A stretch of DNA of 64,000 nt from a virus. This document shows positions 16,527 to 25,252 of the stretch, one piece after another. Below the pieces are notes generated by a model, which saw only the letters and a list, made by a program, of their open reading frames with translations, was not told the origin of the DNA and made no database searches. Every line of letters begins with the position of its first letter. Within the stretch, counting starts at the first letter, position 1. The stretch is taken from positions 1 to 64,000 of the IMG/VR virus record IMGVR_UViG_3300025652_000001; one strand, 5' to 3'. The translations under genes and the position numbers were made by a program.

Positions 16527-17391
16527 ACTCTCTCCTGAACCATTTGAATGTCCCAAACCTAGGCACTCCTAGTGCAGATAACTCTTGGTAACGGAAGGTG
16601 ATTAGTTTACCTAGGTATTCCTCTTTATTATCCCATATCTCTTTTCTTTGAGCATCGTTGAATCCGCTGCCCACATTAAAGAGAATACCCTTCCACTCTA
16701 CAATCAAGCTACCAAGTGTGTTGGCTCCAACCATTCCTTCTTTCTTACTGGAACGTTTAGCATAGCCTCTTTCATCACGTTCTTTTTCATTTGTATTATG
16801 TAGGCGTTCCTCAAACCCAACCACTACAGCCTCATCATCTAAGAATTTCTTCAACTTAAGTAGGTAGCCCTCTTTAAATGTTGATCTCCCTTGTTTGTAT
16901 GGACTATTAAAAGAACGCAACATTGCTCCCTCATAGCCAGCTTTAATGTAGTGTTCAAGTTGAATCTCTGCTTGTCCTGCATTCTCAACCACACCACTAT
17001 CAATTGCTGCAATGTAAGGGGAGTTTAATAGACTCACGGCACTTACTACACACTTAAAACGTTCTTCGTAGTTCTGTTCCAAATTCCACCAATCATAAAC
17101 AACATAATAGAAATCAGGTTCACCATCCTCACTCATAACAGCGGATTGGACTTTGTTGAAATCCCCATGAACCATTAACTCTCCATCAAATCCATGTAAC
17201 CCTAACTCGGCGAATACTTTCTGTATAAACTTATTAGGGATTAGTTTCATTTTACGACTGTAGGCTTTTCCGTTAATAGCCACACATCTAATTCCATCAA
17301 CTTTACACTGTATGAGGCATGGGTATTTCACCTGTGTCTCTAAGCATGGAATATCCGAACAAGCCAGCATGGGCTGTTTCATAAGTAACAT
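16519..17391 (-). CDS. ATP-dependent DNA ligase
   Basis: A 290-residue minimal ligase of the T7/bacterial LigD-core type that seals nicks in replicating DNA. Motif I is CKVDGIR (Lys is the adenylated residue, at about 30). Further motifs are FDGEL (III), GYEGAMLR (IV), LLKLKKF (V), and an OB domain with GSLIVEW and FRYQELS. Its first 30 codons are matched, in diverged form, by a separate fragment 600 bp upstream at 18006-18098, beyond an inserted HNH gene. Confidence 0.93.
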   Translation of the reverse strand: MLLMKQPMLACSDIPCLETQVKYPCLIQCKVDGIRCVAINGKAYSRKMKLIPNKFIQKVFAELGLHGFDGELMVHGDFNKVQSAVMSEDGEPDFYYVVYDWWNLEQNYEERFKCVVSAVSLLNSPYIAAIDSGVVENAGQAEIQLEHYIKAGYEGAMLRSFNSPYKQGRSTFKEGYLLKLKKFLDDEAVVVGFEERLHNTNEKERDERGYAKRSSKKEGMVGANTLGSLIVEWKGILFNVGSGFNDAQRKEIWDNKEEYLGKLITFRYQELSALGVPRFGTFKWFRREYD

Positions 17392-18009
17392 TTAAATAGT
17401 CTCCTCATACATATGAATTAATCTCTTGGCAACCCTTTCATCTTCTTGAAGTGCTGACAAGATTATTGCTAATTGCTTTTTACGCTCTCTCCAAGCAGAA
17501 TTGGCACCTTCTTCAGAGGGGTAGTAACCTAAGTGTTCTGTGGTATTAGTAAAAGGATTACTACATCTCGCCCTAAATCTCCCAGATGGTTTGTATAAAT
17601 CCACCCCTATTTTATAAGAACCTCTCCTACTACCGCAATCCAACATGAAACAATTCGTAAGTCTATCTACAAACACACATGTTTCTGGTGAGTAGGAACT
17701 ACCGTCCCCAAGTAAGTCTTTATCTAACTCCCTACCTTCCCAGTTTTGAGTTTCCATCCATGACTTGAATCGTGAAAATGTCAACCATTCCTCACAAACA
17801 GTGGTGTCAGTGTACGTTGGGTAGCTGGATAAAGTTTTTGTATTATAACACCTCTTTACCATATTAGACCACGTTGTGAAGTAAGGGCACCTTAGCCTCT
17901 TTTCACCCCTAATATCAACTTGATAATCTGCATCATTTAAACCTACCCCATATATTAAAGATATTTTACCCTTTCTTCTAGGAATCTTAGGAAACTCAGA
18001 CAATCTCAA
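17392..18009 (-). CDS. AP2/HNH homing-type endonuclease inserted at the ligase gene
   Basis: A 205-residue protein. The HNH-like region is WSNMVKRCYN, then VCEEWLTFSRFKSWM, then GRELDKDLLGDGSSYSPETCVFV. An AP2-type DNA-binding segment follows (YKIGVDLYKPSGRFRARC...EHLGYYPSEEGA). It resembles the protein at 42830-43399 more than the other two. The start is a TTG at 18009 (AGGAG close upstream); a second TTG two codons later is better spaced. The gene separates an N-terminal ligase remnant from the intact ligase gene. Confidence 0.8.
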   Translation of the reverse strand: MRLSEFPKIPRRKGKISLIYGVGLNDADYQVDIRGEKRLRCPYFTTWSNMVKRCYNTKTLSSYPTYTDTTVCEEWLTFSRFKSWMETQNWEGRELDKDLLGDGSSYSPETCVFVDRLTNCFMLDCGSRRGSYKIGVDLYKPSGRFRARCSNPFTNTTEHLGYYPSEEGANSAWRERKKQLAIILSALQEDERVAKRLIHMYEETI

Positions 18010-18098
18010 TACTCCTGAATTATTTTAGGCCAAGTAACTTGTGTATAAATGTCAGGAATCTCACTACTTGCCAGTTGGGGTTTAGTTAAAGTAATCAT
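18006..18098 (-). pseudogene. DNA ligase 5' remnant, 30 codons
   Basis: A frame with a strong start (AGGAGG before ATG) encodes 30 residues ending at TGA. It aligns with residues 1-30 of the intact ligase at 16519-17391: LASSEIPDIYTQV against LACSDIPCLETQV, and later P...IQ in both. It stops just before the codons for the catalytic Lys motif. DNA and protein differ clearly from the intact gene, so it is not a recent tandem copy but the leftover 5' end of another ligase allele, cut off by the HNH gene. The peptide may still be translated. Confidence 0.75.
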
Positions 18099-18107
18099 AT
18101 GAACCTC

Positions 18108-18365
18108 CTATCGAAAGTTCTTACTAATACGAAACATAAACTCACCAAACAAAGAACGTTCTTCAAGAGTTTTAATATCAGCTTTCAAATTCAATATCTC
18201 AGTATTCTTTTTGATTAACTCATTCTCAAGATTTAGCACTGTAGTTTCCCAAACTTTAATCTCATTAGTGAGTTCTGCAATGGTTGGTTTCTTTACGGCT
18301 GGTTTAGGTGTAGCTTTCTTAGCTACGTTTGTATTAGTTTTTGCTACAGTTTTATTAGTTGTCAT
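18108..18365 (-). CDS. coiled-coil protein, 85 aa
   Basis: The N-terminal 28 residues are Lys/Thr/Ala/Pro-rich and probably disordered. Residues about 29-70 form a clear heptad coiled coil (LENELIKKNTEILNLKADI), followed by a basic end. The function is unknown; it lies between the exonuclease and ligase genes. Confidence 0.6.
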   Translation of the reverse strand: MTTNKTVAKTNTNVAKKATPKPAVKKPTIAELTNEIKVWETTVLNLENELIKKNTEILNLKADIKTLEERSLFGEFMFRISKNFR

Positions 18366-18390
18366 TGTTTATTTCCTCTTGTCGTTTAAT

Positions 18391-19407
18391 TTAGTAGTTA
18401 ATATTCAATCTGTCCATAACATCTTTCAACATAACTTCAGGTTCCCCTTTAATCTTCCTCATCCTAGCCATAGTAAAACATTCCTGCATGACATACAGCC
18501 AGTCAATTTCAATCTCGTCTCCCCTCCAGCTAATTACTTTTTTAGGTTCTGGGTAAAGAAGTTGAAACCCGTCCTTCATTTTAGTGATTGCTTCTTTATC
18601 ATCCACAGCACCAACTAACTGTTTGTATGCAGATTTACTTCCCCAAGTTACATCTGAAAAACAATGTGCTTTGTAGTTATCTGCAGCATCCTCGCTGAGA
18701 GTTTGATAGTACAACCACATCCGACCTATACCACGAACTTCAGACTCAACCTTACCATTAGTTTTAGTTTTTTCTTGTAGCCAAAGAGATCCAAAACAAT
18801 CCCCGCTCACAATACCTTCTTCTGGTTTGTTTATGTTAAAGAATCTGTTCGGTTGCCCATAGTAGTCCTTATCTTCCCCGATTGCCACACAGTTGGTCTT
18901 CCTGTAGCATTCTTGAGTAACCCTTTCATCAGTTTCCTCAACAGTTACAACCTCACATTTCAAGACAGTTTCTAAATATTCAGTAACTGCATCTATATGG
19001 AAAGGTTTAGGAGCAGGGCGATCTTTGTACTTTTTTAAAGTGCTACGCTCAAGACGAAAACTATCACCTTTACCAATAAAACCTTTATGTCTCTTCGCAT
19101 TTATACAAGTGTGCATGTTGTTATACATAGACTTTGCTGAATGTAGGACATTCTGAATAGGCTCTGGTTTAACTACATCCTCTATCGTAAACTCTGAAGG
19201 TAGTAGGGGGCTATCTCTACCTTCGTTATATTTGGATAACCACCCACCTGCTTTCTTGTGGTAATTCCCATAAAAATCTGTACGAGTGCCAAAGGTTTCA
19301 TTAATGTTGAGAGTGGGGTGTGTTACCACAATAGAAGTCTTCTGACCAGCAAAAGATGCTCCATACTTAATTACGTCAGCATCAATAATTGCTGTTAGGT
19401 TACTCAT
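18391..19407 (-). CDS. 5'-3' exonuclease, T7 gp6/FEN-like
   Basis: A 338-residue nuclease of the FEN/PIN-like family that removes primers and degrades DNA 5' to 3'. Visible motifs are IIDADVIKYG near the N terminus, a basic arch region (RLERSTLKKYKDRP), acidic clusters AIGEDKDYYG, and SEDAADNYKA with the typical late Asp cluster. The ATG at 19407 is chosen by GGAGA 6 bases upstream and the ATGAGTAA overlap. It sits between ligase and SSB/polymerase genes, as expected for lagging-strand processing. Confidence 0.85.
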   Translation of the reverse strand: MSNLTAIIDADVIKYGASFAGQKTSIVVTHPTLNINETFGTRTDFYGNYHKKAGGWLSKYNEGRDSPLLPSEFTIEDVVKPEPIQNVLHSAKSMYNNMHTCINAKRHKGFIGKGDSFRLERSTLKKYKDRPAPKPFHIDAVTEYLETVLKCEVVTVEETDERVTQECYRKTNCVAIGEDKDYYGQPNRFFNINKPEEGIVSGDCFGSLWLQEKTKTNGKVESEVRGIGRMWLYYQTLSEDAADNYKAHCFSDVTWGSKSAYKQLVGAVDDKEAITKMKDGFQLLYPEPKKVISWRGDEIEIDWLYVMQECFTMARMRKIKGEPEVMLKDVMDRLNINY

Positions 19408-19708
19408 CAAACATCTCCTCCAAATCCCCATAATCAACTTCTAAATTCTCAAGGAAAACTCTGGTTATAGTTTGTCCACATCCATTATCCAAGTTTACAA
19501 AGTAACAGCCATCTTGAATATGAGTACCCTCAATAAGTTCTCCTGAATAAGTTGATCCATTACCATCGTAAAGTTCTTCAAGATTAGAGTCTGTGTTCCA
19601 GTAAATCTCATCTTCAGTTTGATACCAAGCACACTCATAAGGTTCAAATGAAACTGCATATTGAATTTCTTCAGTCAGTTCTTTAATCTTGTTAAATAAA
19701 TTACTCAT
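19400..19708 (-). CDS. hypothetical acidic protein, 102 aa
   Basis: Starts MSNLFNKIKE at ATG 19708, overlapping the upstream stop as ATGAGTAA. Highly acidic, with a beta-rich middle and an EEMFDE end whose codons provide the exonuclease ribosome binding site. The function is unknown. Confidence 0.55.
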   Translation of the reverse strand: MSNLFNKIKELTEEIQYAVSFEPYECAWYQTEDEIYWNTDSNLEELYDGNGSTYSGELIEGTHIQDGCYFVNLDNGCGQTITRVFLENLEVDYGDLEEMFDE

Positions 19709-19868
19709 GGAGAATACCAAGGCCAACGGCCACCTCTTCACCAACAACATAGAACTTGGTAGACCAAAGCTGCCATCCTTGTTCTTGCATCCGTTCTTCT
19801 ATTTGTTTGAAGGTTCCAATAAAGGCACCTTCAAACTCATTGTTAGCGACATAAAGTTTGTTACTCAT
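19701..19868 (-). CDS. hypothetical protein, 55 aa
   Basis: A short protein (MSNKLYVANNEFEGAFIGTF...) ending GLGILHE. GAGGTG lies 6 bases before the ATG, and both ends overlap neighbouring genes. The function is unknown. Confidence 0.5.
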   Translation of the reverse strand: MSNKLYVANNEFEGAFIGTFKQIEERMQEQGWQLWSTKFYVVGEEVAVGLGILHE

Positions 19869-20083
19869 AAGCACCTCACTAATTTTACTTTAATAATTTC
19901 ATACTCATCTTGATCATCAAATTTGATTGTCTTGTAGCCTCTAGCTTCACGGTCATAATACTTCTTAGCATGAAACCAAGAGGTCTTACATCCTGTAGGA
20001 GAAGAGTATGTGTCATCCCCCCAAGCTTCTCCAGTAGTTTTATTTACAATTGCGTAGAGAACTTTATCTTCAAGTTTACTCAT
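19865..20083 (-). CDS. hypothetical protein, 72 aa
   Basis: A small soluble beta-rich basic protein with no motif I recognise. It overlaps the next gene by 4 bases. The function is unknown. Confidence 0.55.
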   Translation of the reverse strand: MSKLEDKVLYAIVNKTTGEAWGDDTYSSPTGCKTSWFHAKKYYDREARGYKTIKFDDQDEYEIIKVKLVRCL

Positions 20084-20288
20084 TCCACAGCACCTTTATC
20101 CTGTCCAAATGCTCATCTACAGAAGTGTACTTGTTAGAATCATTCCAGTTATACAAGAAAACCTCCTTAAAGAAAGATAAATCCATAATCCTACTTGCAA
20201 TAAGAGCTTCCATAGTACAAGAAATAACTCTTGCAGTTAAAGCTACAAGGAAGATTAGAGAGTAGATAATAGCGTAAAGTTTATTCAT
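20076..20288 (-). CDS. membrane-anchored small protein, 70 aa
   Basis: One N-terminal membrane helix (residues about 4-25) followed by a soluble charged tail. Overlaps neighbours by 4-8 bases. The function is unknown. Confidence 0.55.
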   Translation of the reverse strand: MNKLYAIIYSLIFLVALTARVISCTMEALIASRIMDLSFFKEVFLYNWNDSNKYTSVDEHLDRIKVLWNE

Positions 20289-20500
20289 TTATTTACTCTA
20301 CCATTAAATCGAAACTCTGCTGCACGATAACCTTTCAAATACCCATAAAGCTCATCAACATTAGTGAAACTATCTTTAGCTTCAAATAATTCATCACCTA
20401 TATTTTTGGCTATGGTCACTCTTGATGTGTGCAGTTCAAAAGTAAAACCTAAAGTTCCCATTAGATCTACACAACGAACCCAAGTGTTAATATCTTTCAT
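20285..20500 (-). CDS. hypothetical protein, 71 aa
   Basis: A soluble mixed alpha/beta protein ending EFRFNGRVNK. Coupled to both neighbours by 4-base overlaps. The function is unknown. Confidence 0.55.
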   Translation of the reverse strand: MKDINTWVRCVDLMGTLGFTFELHTSRVTIAKNIGDELFEAKDSFTNVDELYGYLKGYRAAEFRFNGRVNK

Positions 20501-20718
20501 TCTTCCTCCAGTAATTCAGGATTACCTAGTATCGTACCAATAACAGGATCATCATAATAATTAGACTCACATTGGTTATCCCAATCTTGATCTTCTAAGA
20601 CAACTAAGAGATCCCTAAGAAGTCTGCAATACTCCCTTGGTAAACCATCTCCATCTGTAATACCATAAAGACTACCAACTACGTCATCAAAGATTTCTGT
20701 TCCTCCAGACCAACCCAT
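20497..20718 (-). CDS. small phage protein with MGWSGGT start
   Basis: A 73-residue acidic protein starting MGWSGGTEIFDDVV. Small phage proteins beginning MGWSxGT and containing a late D-W-D segment (here LEDQDWDNQCES) are familiar from many phages, but their function is not known. Confidence 0.65.
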   Translation of the reverse strand: MGWSGGTEIFDDVVGSLYGITDGDGLPREYCRLLRDLLVVLEDQDWDNQCESNYYDDPVIGTILGNPELLEEE

Positions 20719-20720
20719 AA

Positions 20721-21017
20721 CTACTCTCCCTTCAATATTTTAAAATCATCCAAAGCTTCTTGTTGTTCTTTAGTGACTTGTTGTAACTTCACAGTGTCAT
20801 AAGCAGCCTTAATCAATCGACCAGCATACTTAGGGCAAAGATTTAACTTACCATCTTTATCTGTAAGTGTTTCTTTAGCTCCAGTGATATATTGCTTTTG
20901 ATTATCTCCTACAATCATGTAACCAACAATCTCATCTAAAATAGAGTTGAGAAGTTTACGTTCTGCTGGGTTGTTTGGAAGTTCTGTGTTCTTTGGTGCT
21001 TTAGGTGTACGTGCCAT
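20721..21017 (-). CDS. hypothetical protein downstream of the SSB gene
   Basis: A 98-residue protein: a Pro/Lys-rich N terminus and then a helical acidic/basic body. GAGGAATAAATT precedes the ATG. It lies 90 bases after the SSB gene in the direction of transcription. The function is unknown. Confidence 0.55.
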   Translation of the reverse strand: MARTPKAPKNTELPNNPAERKLLNSILDEIVGYMIVGDNQKQYITGAKETLTDKDGKLNLCPKYAGRLIKAAYDTVKLQQVTKEQQEALDDFKILKGE

Positions 21018-21059
21018 AATTTATTCCTCTTAATTAATTTTAATAATCTGTTCATTAAA

Positions 21060-21090
21060 CGTGAACACCCACAAAGAGTGAACACGTTGT
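21060..21090 (-). promoter_or_regulatory. hairpin after the SSB gene
   Basis: Minus-strand AACGTG...CACGTT stem around a 9-base loop, containing GTTCAC/GTGTTCAC repeats. There is no T run, so it is not a typical terminator; it may be a processing site or attenuator. Confidence 0.35.
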
Positions 21091-21108
21091 TTGGTTAAGT
21101 TTTAAAGA

Positions 21109-22059
21109 TTAGAAAGGAGGATCTTCGGAACCGACTTCCTCAGCAACAGCTGGTTCATAGCCACTAGAGGGATCTGGCACTTCACCTTCACCACTACGAT
21201 CTTCTTCCTGCTTCTCAGATTTAGCTTCTACAACCTCTTGCATCTTACTACCTTCGTAGTTATTAGCAGCTTTAATCTTCTTAATCAAATCACCACGTAA
21301 CCACTTCTTCTGTTCCAAAGTAACATCATCAAAAGTGATAGCTAGTGCTGGAGATACTAAAGGTTTAACTGTCATCATCACTTCTTCTGAATCTGGATCA
21401 GATGGATCAGAAGGGATCATAGGAACCTCTGAGCAACCTTTATAGTTAAGGTATACCTTACCATCAGTTGTTTCTGTTTTATCAACAGTGACCATTAGAG
21501 GCTGTCCTAGGAGCTGTGACACATCCATGTTGTCTTTACCACTGCCAGATACAATCTGAGTCTGCTTAGTTGCCTTAGCAAGTTTAGTAAGGATACTGTT
21601 TGAGTGGAAGGTGAAACCTTTATCTTTAAGGATCTGACCATTCTTATCAAAACTATAGCAACCTGCAAAACCAATACCTGCTAAATCACCCATAAAGGAT
21701 TTATTCAACAATAGACGATAAGGTTGTTTACCAATCTCACCACCGTAATCAACAATATCACTTGTCAAGTCAACAAACACAGCGATTTGTGGTTGGGGCT
21801 TCTGAGGAATGTTGATAAAGGTCTTATCAGCCTCCGTTGTCAGTTTGGCATCTTGCTCTTTAAGAGCCTTGATGTGTTTAGTGTCAGTCTCGTTGTACTC
21901 TTCTTTAAAGTCTTCACGCTCTTGTGTACCCAAGTCTACAATTAGACTAACTCGTGCTGGACGGCTGCCACCCTTAACTTGTTTATTGATTTCATTCCAA
22001 TCCACCTTAATGTAGTTTTCATCTTGTGGTTGTGTACTACCTGCTGGTTTAAAAGCCAT
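21109..22059 (-). CDS. single-stranded DNA-binding protein
   Basis: A 316-residue protein in the replication cluster. The core (residues about 15-255) is beta-rich and contains QPQIAVFVDLTSDIVDYGG. The C-terminal 50 residues are Glu/Ser/Pro-rich and end in EDPPF, which matches the acidic, Phe-terminated tail of SSB proteins used to recruit replication partners. I assign it as the phage SSB from size, tail and position between the exonuclease and polymerase genes. No SSB core motif is diagnostic by eye. Confidence 0.7.
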   Translation of the reverse strand: MAFKPAGSTQPQDENYIKVDWNEINKQVKGGSRPARVSLIVDLGTQEREDFKEEYNETDTKHIKALKEQDAKLTTEADKTFINIPQKPQPQIAVFVDLTSDIVDYGGEIGKQPYRLLLNKSFMGDLAGIGFAGCYSFDKNGQILKDKGFTFHSNSILTKLAKATKQTQIVSGSGKDNMDVSQLLGQPLMVTVDKTETTDGKVYLNYKGCSEVPMIPSDPSDPDSEEVMMTVKPLVSPALAITFDDVTLEQKKWLRGDLIKKIKAANNYEGSKMQEVVEAKSEKQEEDRSGEGEVPDPSSGYEPAVAEEVGSEDPPF

Positions 22060-22071
22060 ATTTTAAATCTC

Positions 22072-22245
22072 CTATCGAATTGTTTTAGTATTGGTTAATT
22101 GAACTTTACTTGCTTGTATTACTACATCCAAACCTTGTTGTTTAAGACGTTGCTTATGAACTCTGGCAACATCTCGATTAAAAGTAGGATATGGTGTTAA
22201 TGGTTGTTCCGTAGTACGGTCTACCACTTGGTACATTTTATTCAT
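22072..22245 (-). CDS. hypothetical basic protein, 57 aa
   Basis: Starts MNKMYQVVDRTTEQP at ATG 22245, because AAGGAG stands 6 bases before it; an ATG at 22260 lies within the neighbour's tail. Basic, with a Gln/Arg-rich helix. It lies 12 bases before the SSB gene. The function is unknown. Confidence 0.5.
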   Translation of the reverse strand: MNKMYQVVDRTTEQPLTPYPTFNRDVARVHKQRLKQQGLDVVIQASKVQLTNTKTIR

Positions 22246-22399
22246 TTGTTTCTCCTTCATTTTTAACCACTTGTAGATTGACTACATTAGTGACGCTCTT
22301 TGGGGTTACTAGCCCAAAAAGTTCGATTATCTCCTGAAGACCTTTCAGAGTCTTGGCAGACAAGATCATATCCCCTACGGTTATAGAATAATCATTCAT
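22238..22399 (-). CDS. hypothetical protein, 53 aa
   Basis: AGGAGG lies 4 bases before the ATG. The protein (MNDYSITVGDMILSAKTL...) is helical with a hydrophobic middle. It overlaps the next gene by 8 bases and carries that gene's AAGGAG. The function is unknown. Confidence 0.5.
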   Translation of the reverse strand: MNDYSITVGDMILSAKTLKGLQEIIELFGLVTPKSVTNVVNLQVVKNEGETNE

Positions 22400-22407
22400 A
22401 AAACCTC

Positions 22408-22752
22408 CTATAAATTATCTTTTGTTACATAAGTTGTTGTTAAAACTTGTTTAGGGAATACCTGAACAATCTCACTAACATCTGGTGCTGACCAACCACA
22501 ATCACGGCGACTATTATCCCCATCTACAGACATGTAAGTATCTTCAAAGAAATAGTCCTTACCTCCAACAGTTAGCTTACGAATAACATCATAATAAGTG
22601 AACCAACGGTGATGATCTGGTTCACCTGTCCAAACTGTTTTAGAACTATACTCAAAGGTTTCATACAAACCTTCATTATCTTCTGGGTCAAAATCATAAC
22701 CTTTCTCAACACAGTATTGTTGTAGAAGGTCTTTCAAGTTTACTTCTTCCAT
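22408..22752 (-). CDS. hypothetical acidic protein, 114 aa
   Basis: A soluble acidic protein with several Trp, a DGDNSRRDCGWSAPDV segment and no signal or membrane segment. It lies between the polymerase and SSB genes. The function is unknown. Confidence 0.6.
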   Translation of the reverse strand: MEEVNLKDLLQQYCVEKGYDFDPEDNEGLYETFEYSSKTVWTGEPDHHRWFTYYDVIRKLTVGGKDYFFEDTYMSVDGDNSRRDCGWSAPDVSEIVQVFPKQVLTTTYVTKDNL

Positions 22753-22770
22753 TTGTTTCTCCTTTGTTAA

Positions 22771-25242
22771 TTAATGCACATCATAATAGTTTTTACCCAC
22801 TTTGTAACCACCATTCAAGTCAATTGAAAACAATGGTGGTCTTTTATTAGCAAACGTTTTAGGGTTTTTAACATGGTAATTAAAAATCTGCTCCGCTGCC
22901 CAAGTGTAGCACTCTCCTGCTAATTTTCCAACTTGATCTTCATAACCAACCTCCACTTCTAATAGTTTTTCATCATGTACATCAAGTACCATCATAGCTT
23001 TCTGGTCTAAACCTAATCGCTTAAGTTCTTTCGATAAGCGAACTGTCATAAGTTTCTGAGCTAGTGCTTCAAATCCTTGTACGATAGTATTTACACTCTT
23101 GTGGCTACTATTGTTCCACAACCAATAACCAAATGCAAGGGGTAACATGAAACCATTTTTAAACTTATACGCATTTTCAAATACTTTAAGAGTTTCAATA
23201 GTTGTATCCAAACCCATTTGTTGTAAGAACTGGGTTTTACGGGCATTCCCTTCACTCTCAGGGATACCAATAGTTTTTCCCACTTTCTTCCCACTAGCCC
23301 CGAAGATTACCGCAAAACTACCTCCTTTACTAGCCTTTCTTTTAAGGGTGATATGATGTATCAAATCTTTATCTTGTTGATCTACTGCCAGTAACCAATC
23401 CTTTTCACTCACCATACCAAACATTCTAGTATTTACACAGTGAGCTGATTGCCCTACATATTTACCATCTTCATCAAGTTCTTGTCCACAAGCTACAGAG
23501 TTGTAATACTCATAGTTATTGGCGTAGTACGCTGCAATTGATAATTGTGCGGATTTCATATCTACCCCTACTAAAACTTTACCTTCTTCTGCAATGATAC
23601 ACTGACGTATTTCTTCTCCATACAAAGCACTGTCAGAAGGGGCATTTACCCAAATACGTTGTGCCCCTCTCCCGCTACGAGTGGCGAAGTTGTTAACACC
23701 TGCTGGAATTCTACCATCACTTCTTACATAACTTAATAACCCCTTATTCTCTGGATCTTTAGGGTTTTCCAAGAAGCGTCTACGATGTTGGTAGGTATTG
23801 TACTCCGCAATCTTACGTCCAATACCTTCAGGTAATTGGTCATAATCTTCTTCACTTAGTTTAGGACTACTTACTAGGTATTCTCCTTTCTTTAGTATCT
23901 TAACCATTTGATTTTCTGGAGCTGCCCTAACTGGCCACCTTACTTCTGTGGTCTGCTCTACCTTAATGTAGTTATCATCAAAATCAGTTTTAAGGTTCCA
24001 GTCTTCTGCATCCTTCCACCCTAATTTGATAAGAAAAGCTTTAACTTCATCAGATTGCGTAAGAGTAGCAGGCTCAATAGTAACCTTTGTATAAGCACCA
24101 CTGATTAAATGAGTGTCTGTAGGTTCTACTCCAAAGTACTCACAAGTGTGGCTATTTAGAACTTCATAAATTTCTTCTTTCTTTTCAATATCCCAATCCT
24201 TCGGTTTAGTTTCAGGGTAACTTGCTTTTATCCAATCTGTTAATTCCTTTTTCTTAGTAAAAGTAGGACTAGCTCCGTAAGATAAATTAAATCCATAATA
24301 AGAAGTTACCTTATCTTTCTTAGTAAAATTCATACTAGGCTTAAAATAAGGTTTCTCAACTACATCTTCTACAACACCATTTCGCTTACGCTGCACTATA
24401 TTATCTTTAATATTAGCTGAACTATAACCAAAGAGTTCTGCCATTTCAGAGCGACTAATTTTAGTACCTTTACCTTTAACTACAGGGGGGAGATTAGGTT
24501 CAATCTCAGCCCTAAGTATTTCTAGTTTAGTGTCTAAATCTAGTAAACATTCTTTAACATGTGGTACATCTATCTTAACCCCACGTTGCTCTTGTAAGAA
24601 ACATTCAGCGGCGTACATAGCCTCTATCTTAAGGGCTGCTGTGAAGTCGATACCATAACTTTCTTTTAATTCCTTACGTTCTTTTTCCAGCATTAAATAA
24701 GTCTTGGCTTGAATCTTACAGTCTTCAATAACACGATGTAGCTTAAAAGCATCCATTGTAGACCAATCAGAAATCTCTGGTTTGTTAACCCCACACTTAA
24801 TACCCCAAGCCTTCAAACCATGGGGAGACTTAGCCCCTCTTGGACAAGGACGTTCAAACCATTGAAGTTTTGATTGTATAAACGTGTCATGATAAGCTTC
24901 ATTTGGTATTGAGTTATCAGGCCAAATCTTATTTATAACAGGTTTATCATAGTGTTCTAGGTTGTGTATTATGAGTAAGCTACCGACTTCCGCAGACTTT
25001 CTCCAAAACATAATACCGTCTTCTAACGAACCATTTTTCTTAGGTATGATATAAACTTGTTTGTCGTAGGGATCAGTAACAGATACGTTGTCAAAACCTT
25101 CATAGTCATGGAATAAAAATACCTCGTTAGTAGTAATATCAATGGAGCACAAACAGTGTATATCTTTTTTAGTATGAACTACATCATAAAACCCTACAGC
25201 TTCAATATCACTTGCTAGAAGTCTTTTCTTAATATCTGTCAC
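22771..25242 (-). CDS. DNA polymerase, family A (T7-like)
   Basis: An 823-residue replicative polymerase. The N-terminal proofreading exonuclease carries ASDIEAVGFYD (Asp-x-Glu), IIHNLEHYDKP and a later MDAFKLHRVIEDC segment. The polymerase motifs are VLVGVDMKSAQLS (motif A, Asp), KRKASKGGSFAVIFG (motif B, O helix) and MVLDVHDEKLLE (motif C, HDE). In motif B, Lys is present, Phe occupies the ddNTP-discrimination position (as in E. coli Pol I, unlike the Tyr of T7), and the usual YG Tyr is Phe. It is followed by small genes and SSB and preceded by the primase-helicase. Confidence 0.95.
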   Translation of the reverse strand: MTDIKKRLLASDIEAVGFYDVVHTKKDIHCLCSIDITTNEVFLFHDYEGFDNVSVTDPYDKQVYIIPKKNGSLEDGIMFWRKSAEVGSLLIIHNLEHYDKPVINKIWPDNSIPNEAYHDTFIQSKLQWFERPCPRGAKSPHGLKAWGIKCGVNKPEISDWSTMDAFKLHRVIEDCKIQAKTYLMLEKERKELKESYGIDFTAALKIEAMYAAECFLQEQRGVKIDVPHVKECLLDLDTKLEILRAEIEPNLPPVVKGKGTKISRSEMAELFGYSSANIKDNIVQRKRNGVVEDVVEKPYFKPSMNFTKKDKVTSYYGFNLSYGASPTFTKKKELTDWIKASYPETKPKDWDIEKKEEIYEVLNSHTCEYFGVEPTDTHLISGAYTKVTIEPATLTQSDEVKAFLIKLGWKDAEDWNLKTDFDDNYIKVEQTTEVRWPVRAAPENQMVKILKKGEYLVSSPKLSEEDYDQLPEGIGRKIAEYNTYQHRRRFLENPKDPENKGLLSYVRSDGRIPAGVNNFATRSGRGAQRIWVNAPSDSALYGEEIRQCIIAEEGKVLVGVDMKSAQLSIAAYYANNYEYYNSVACGQELDEDGKYVGQSAHCVNTRMFGMVSEKDWLLAVDQQDKDLIHHITLKRKASKGGSFAVIFGASGKKVGKTIGIPESEGNARKTQFLQQMGLDTTIETLKVFENAYKFKNGFMLPLAFGYWLWNNSSHKSVNTIVQGFEALAQKLMTVRLSKELKRLGLDQKAMMVLDVHDEKLLEVEVGYEDQVGKLAGECYTWAAEQIFNYHVKNPKTFANKRPPLFSIDLNGGYKVGKNYYDVH

Positions 25243-25252
25243 TTTTACCTCA

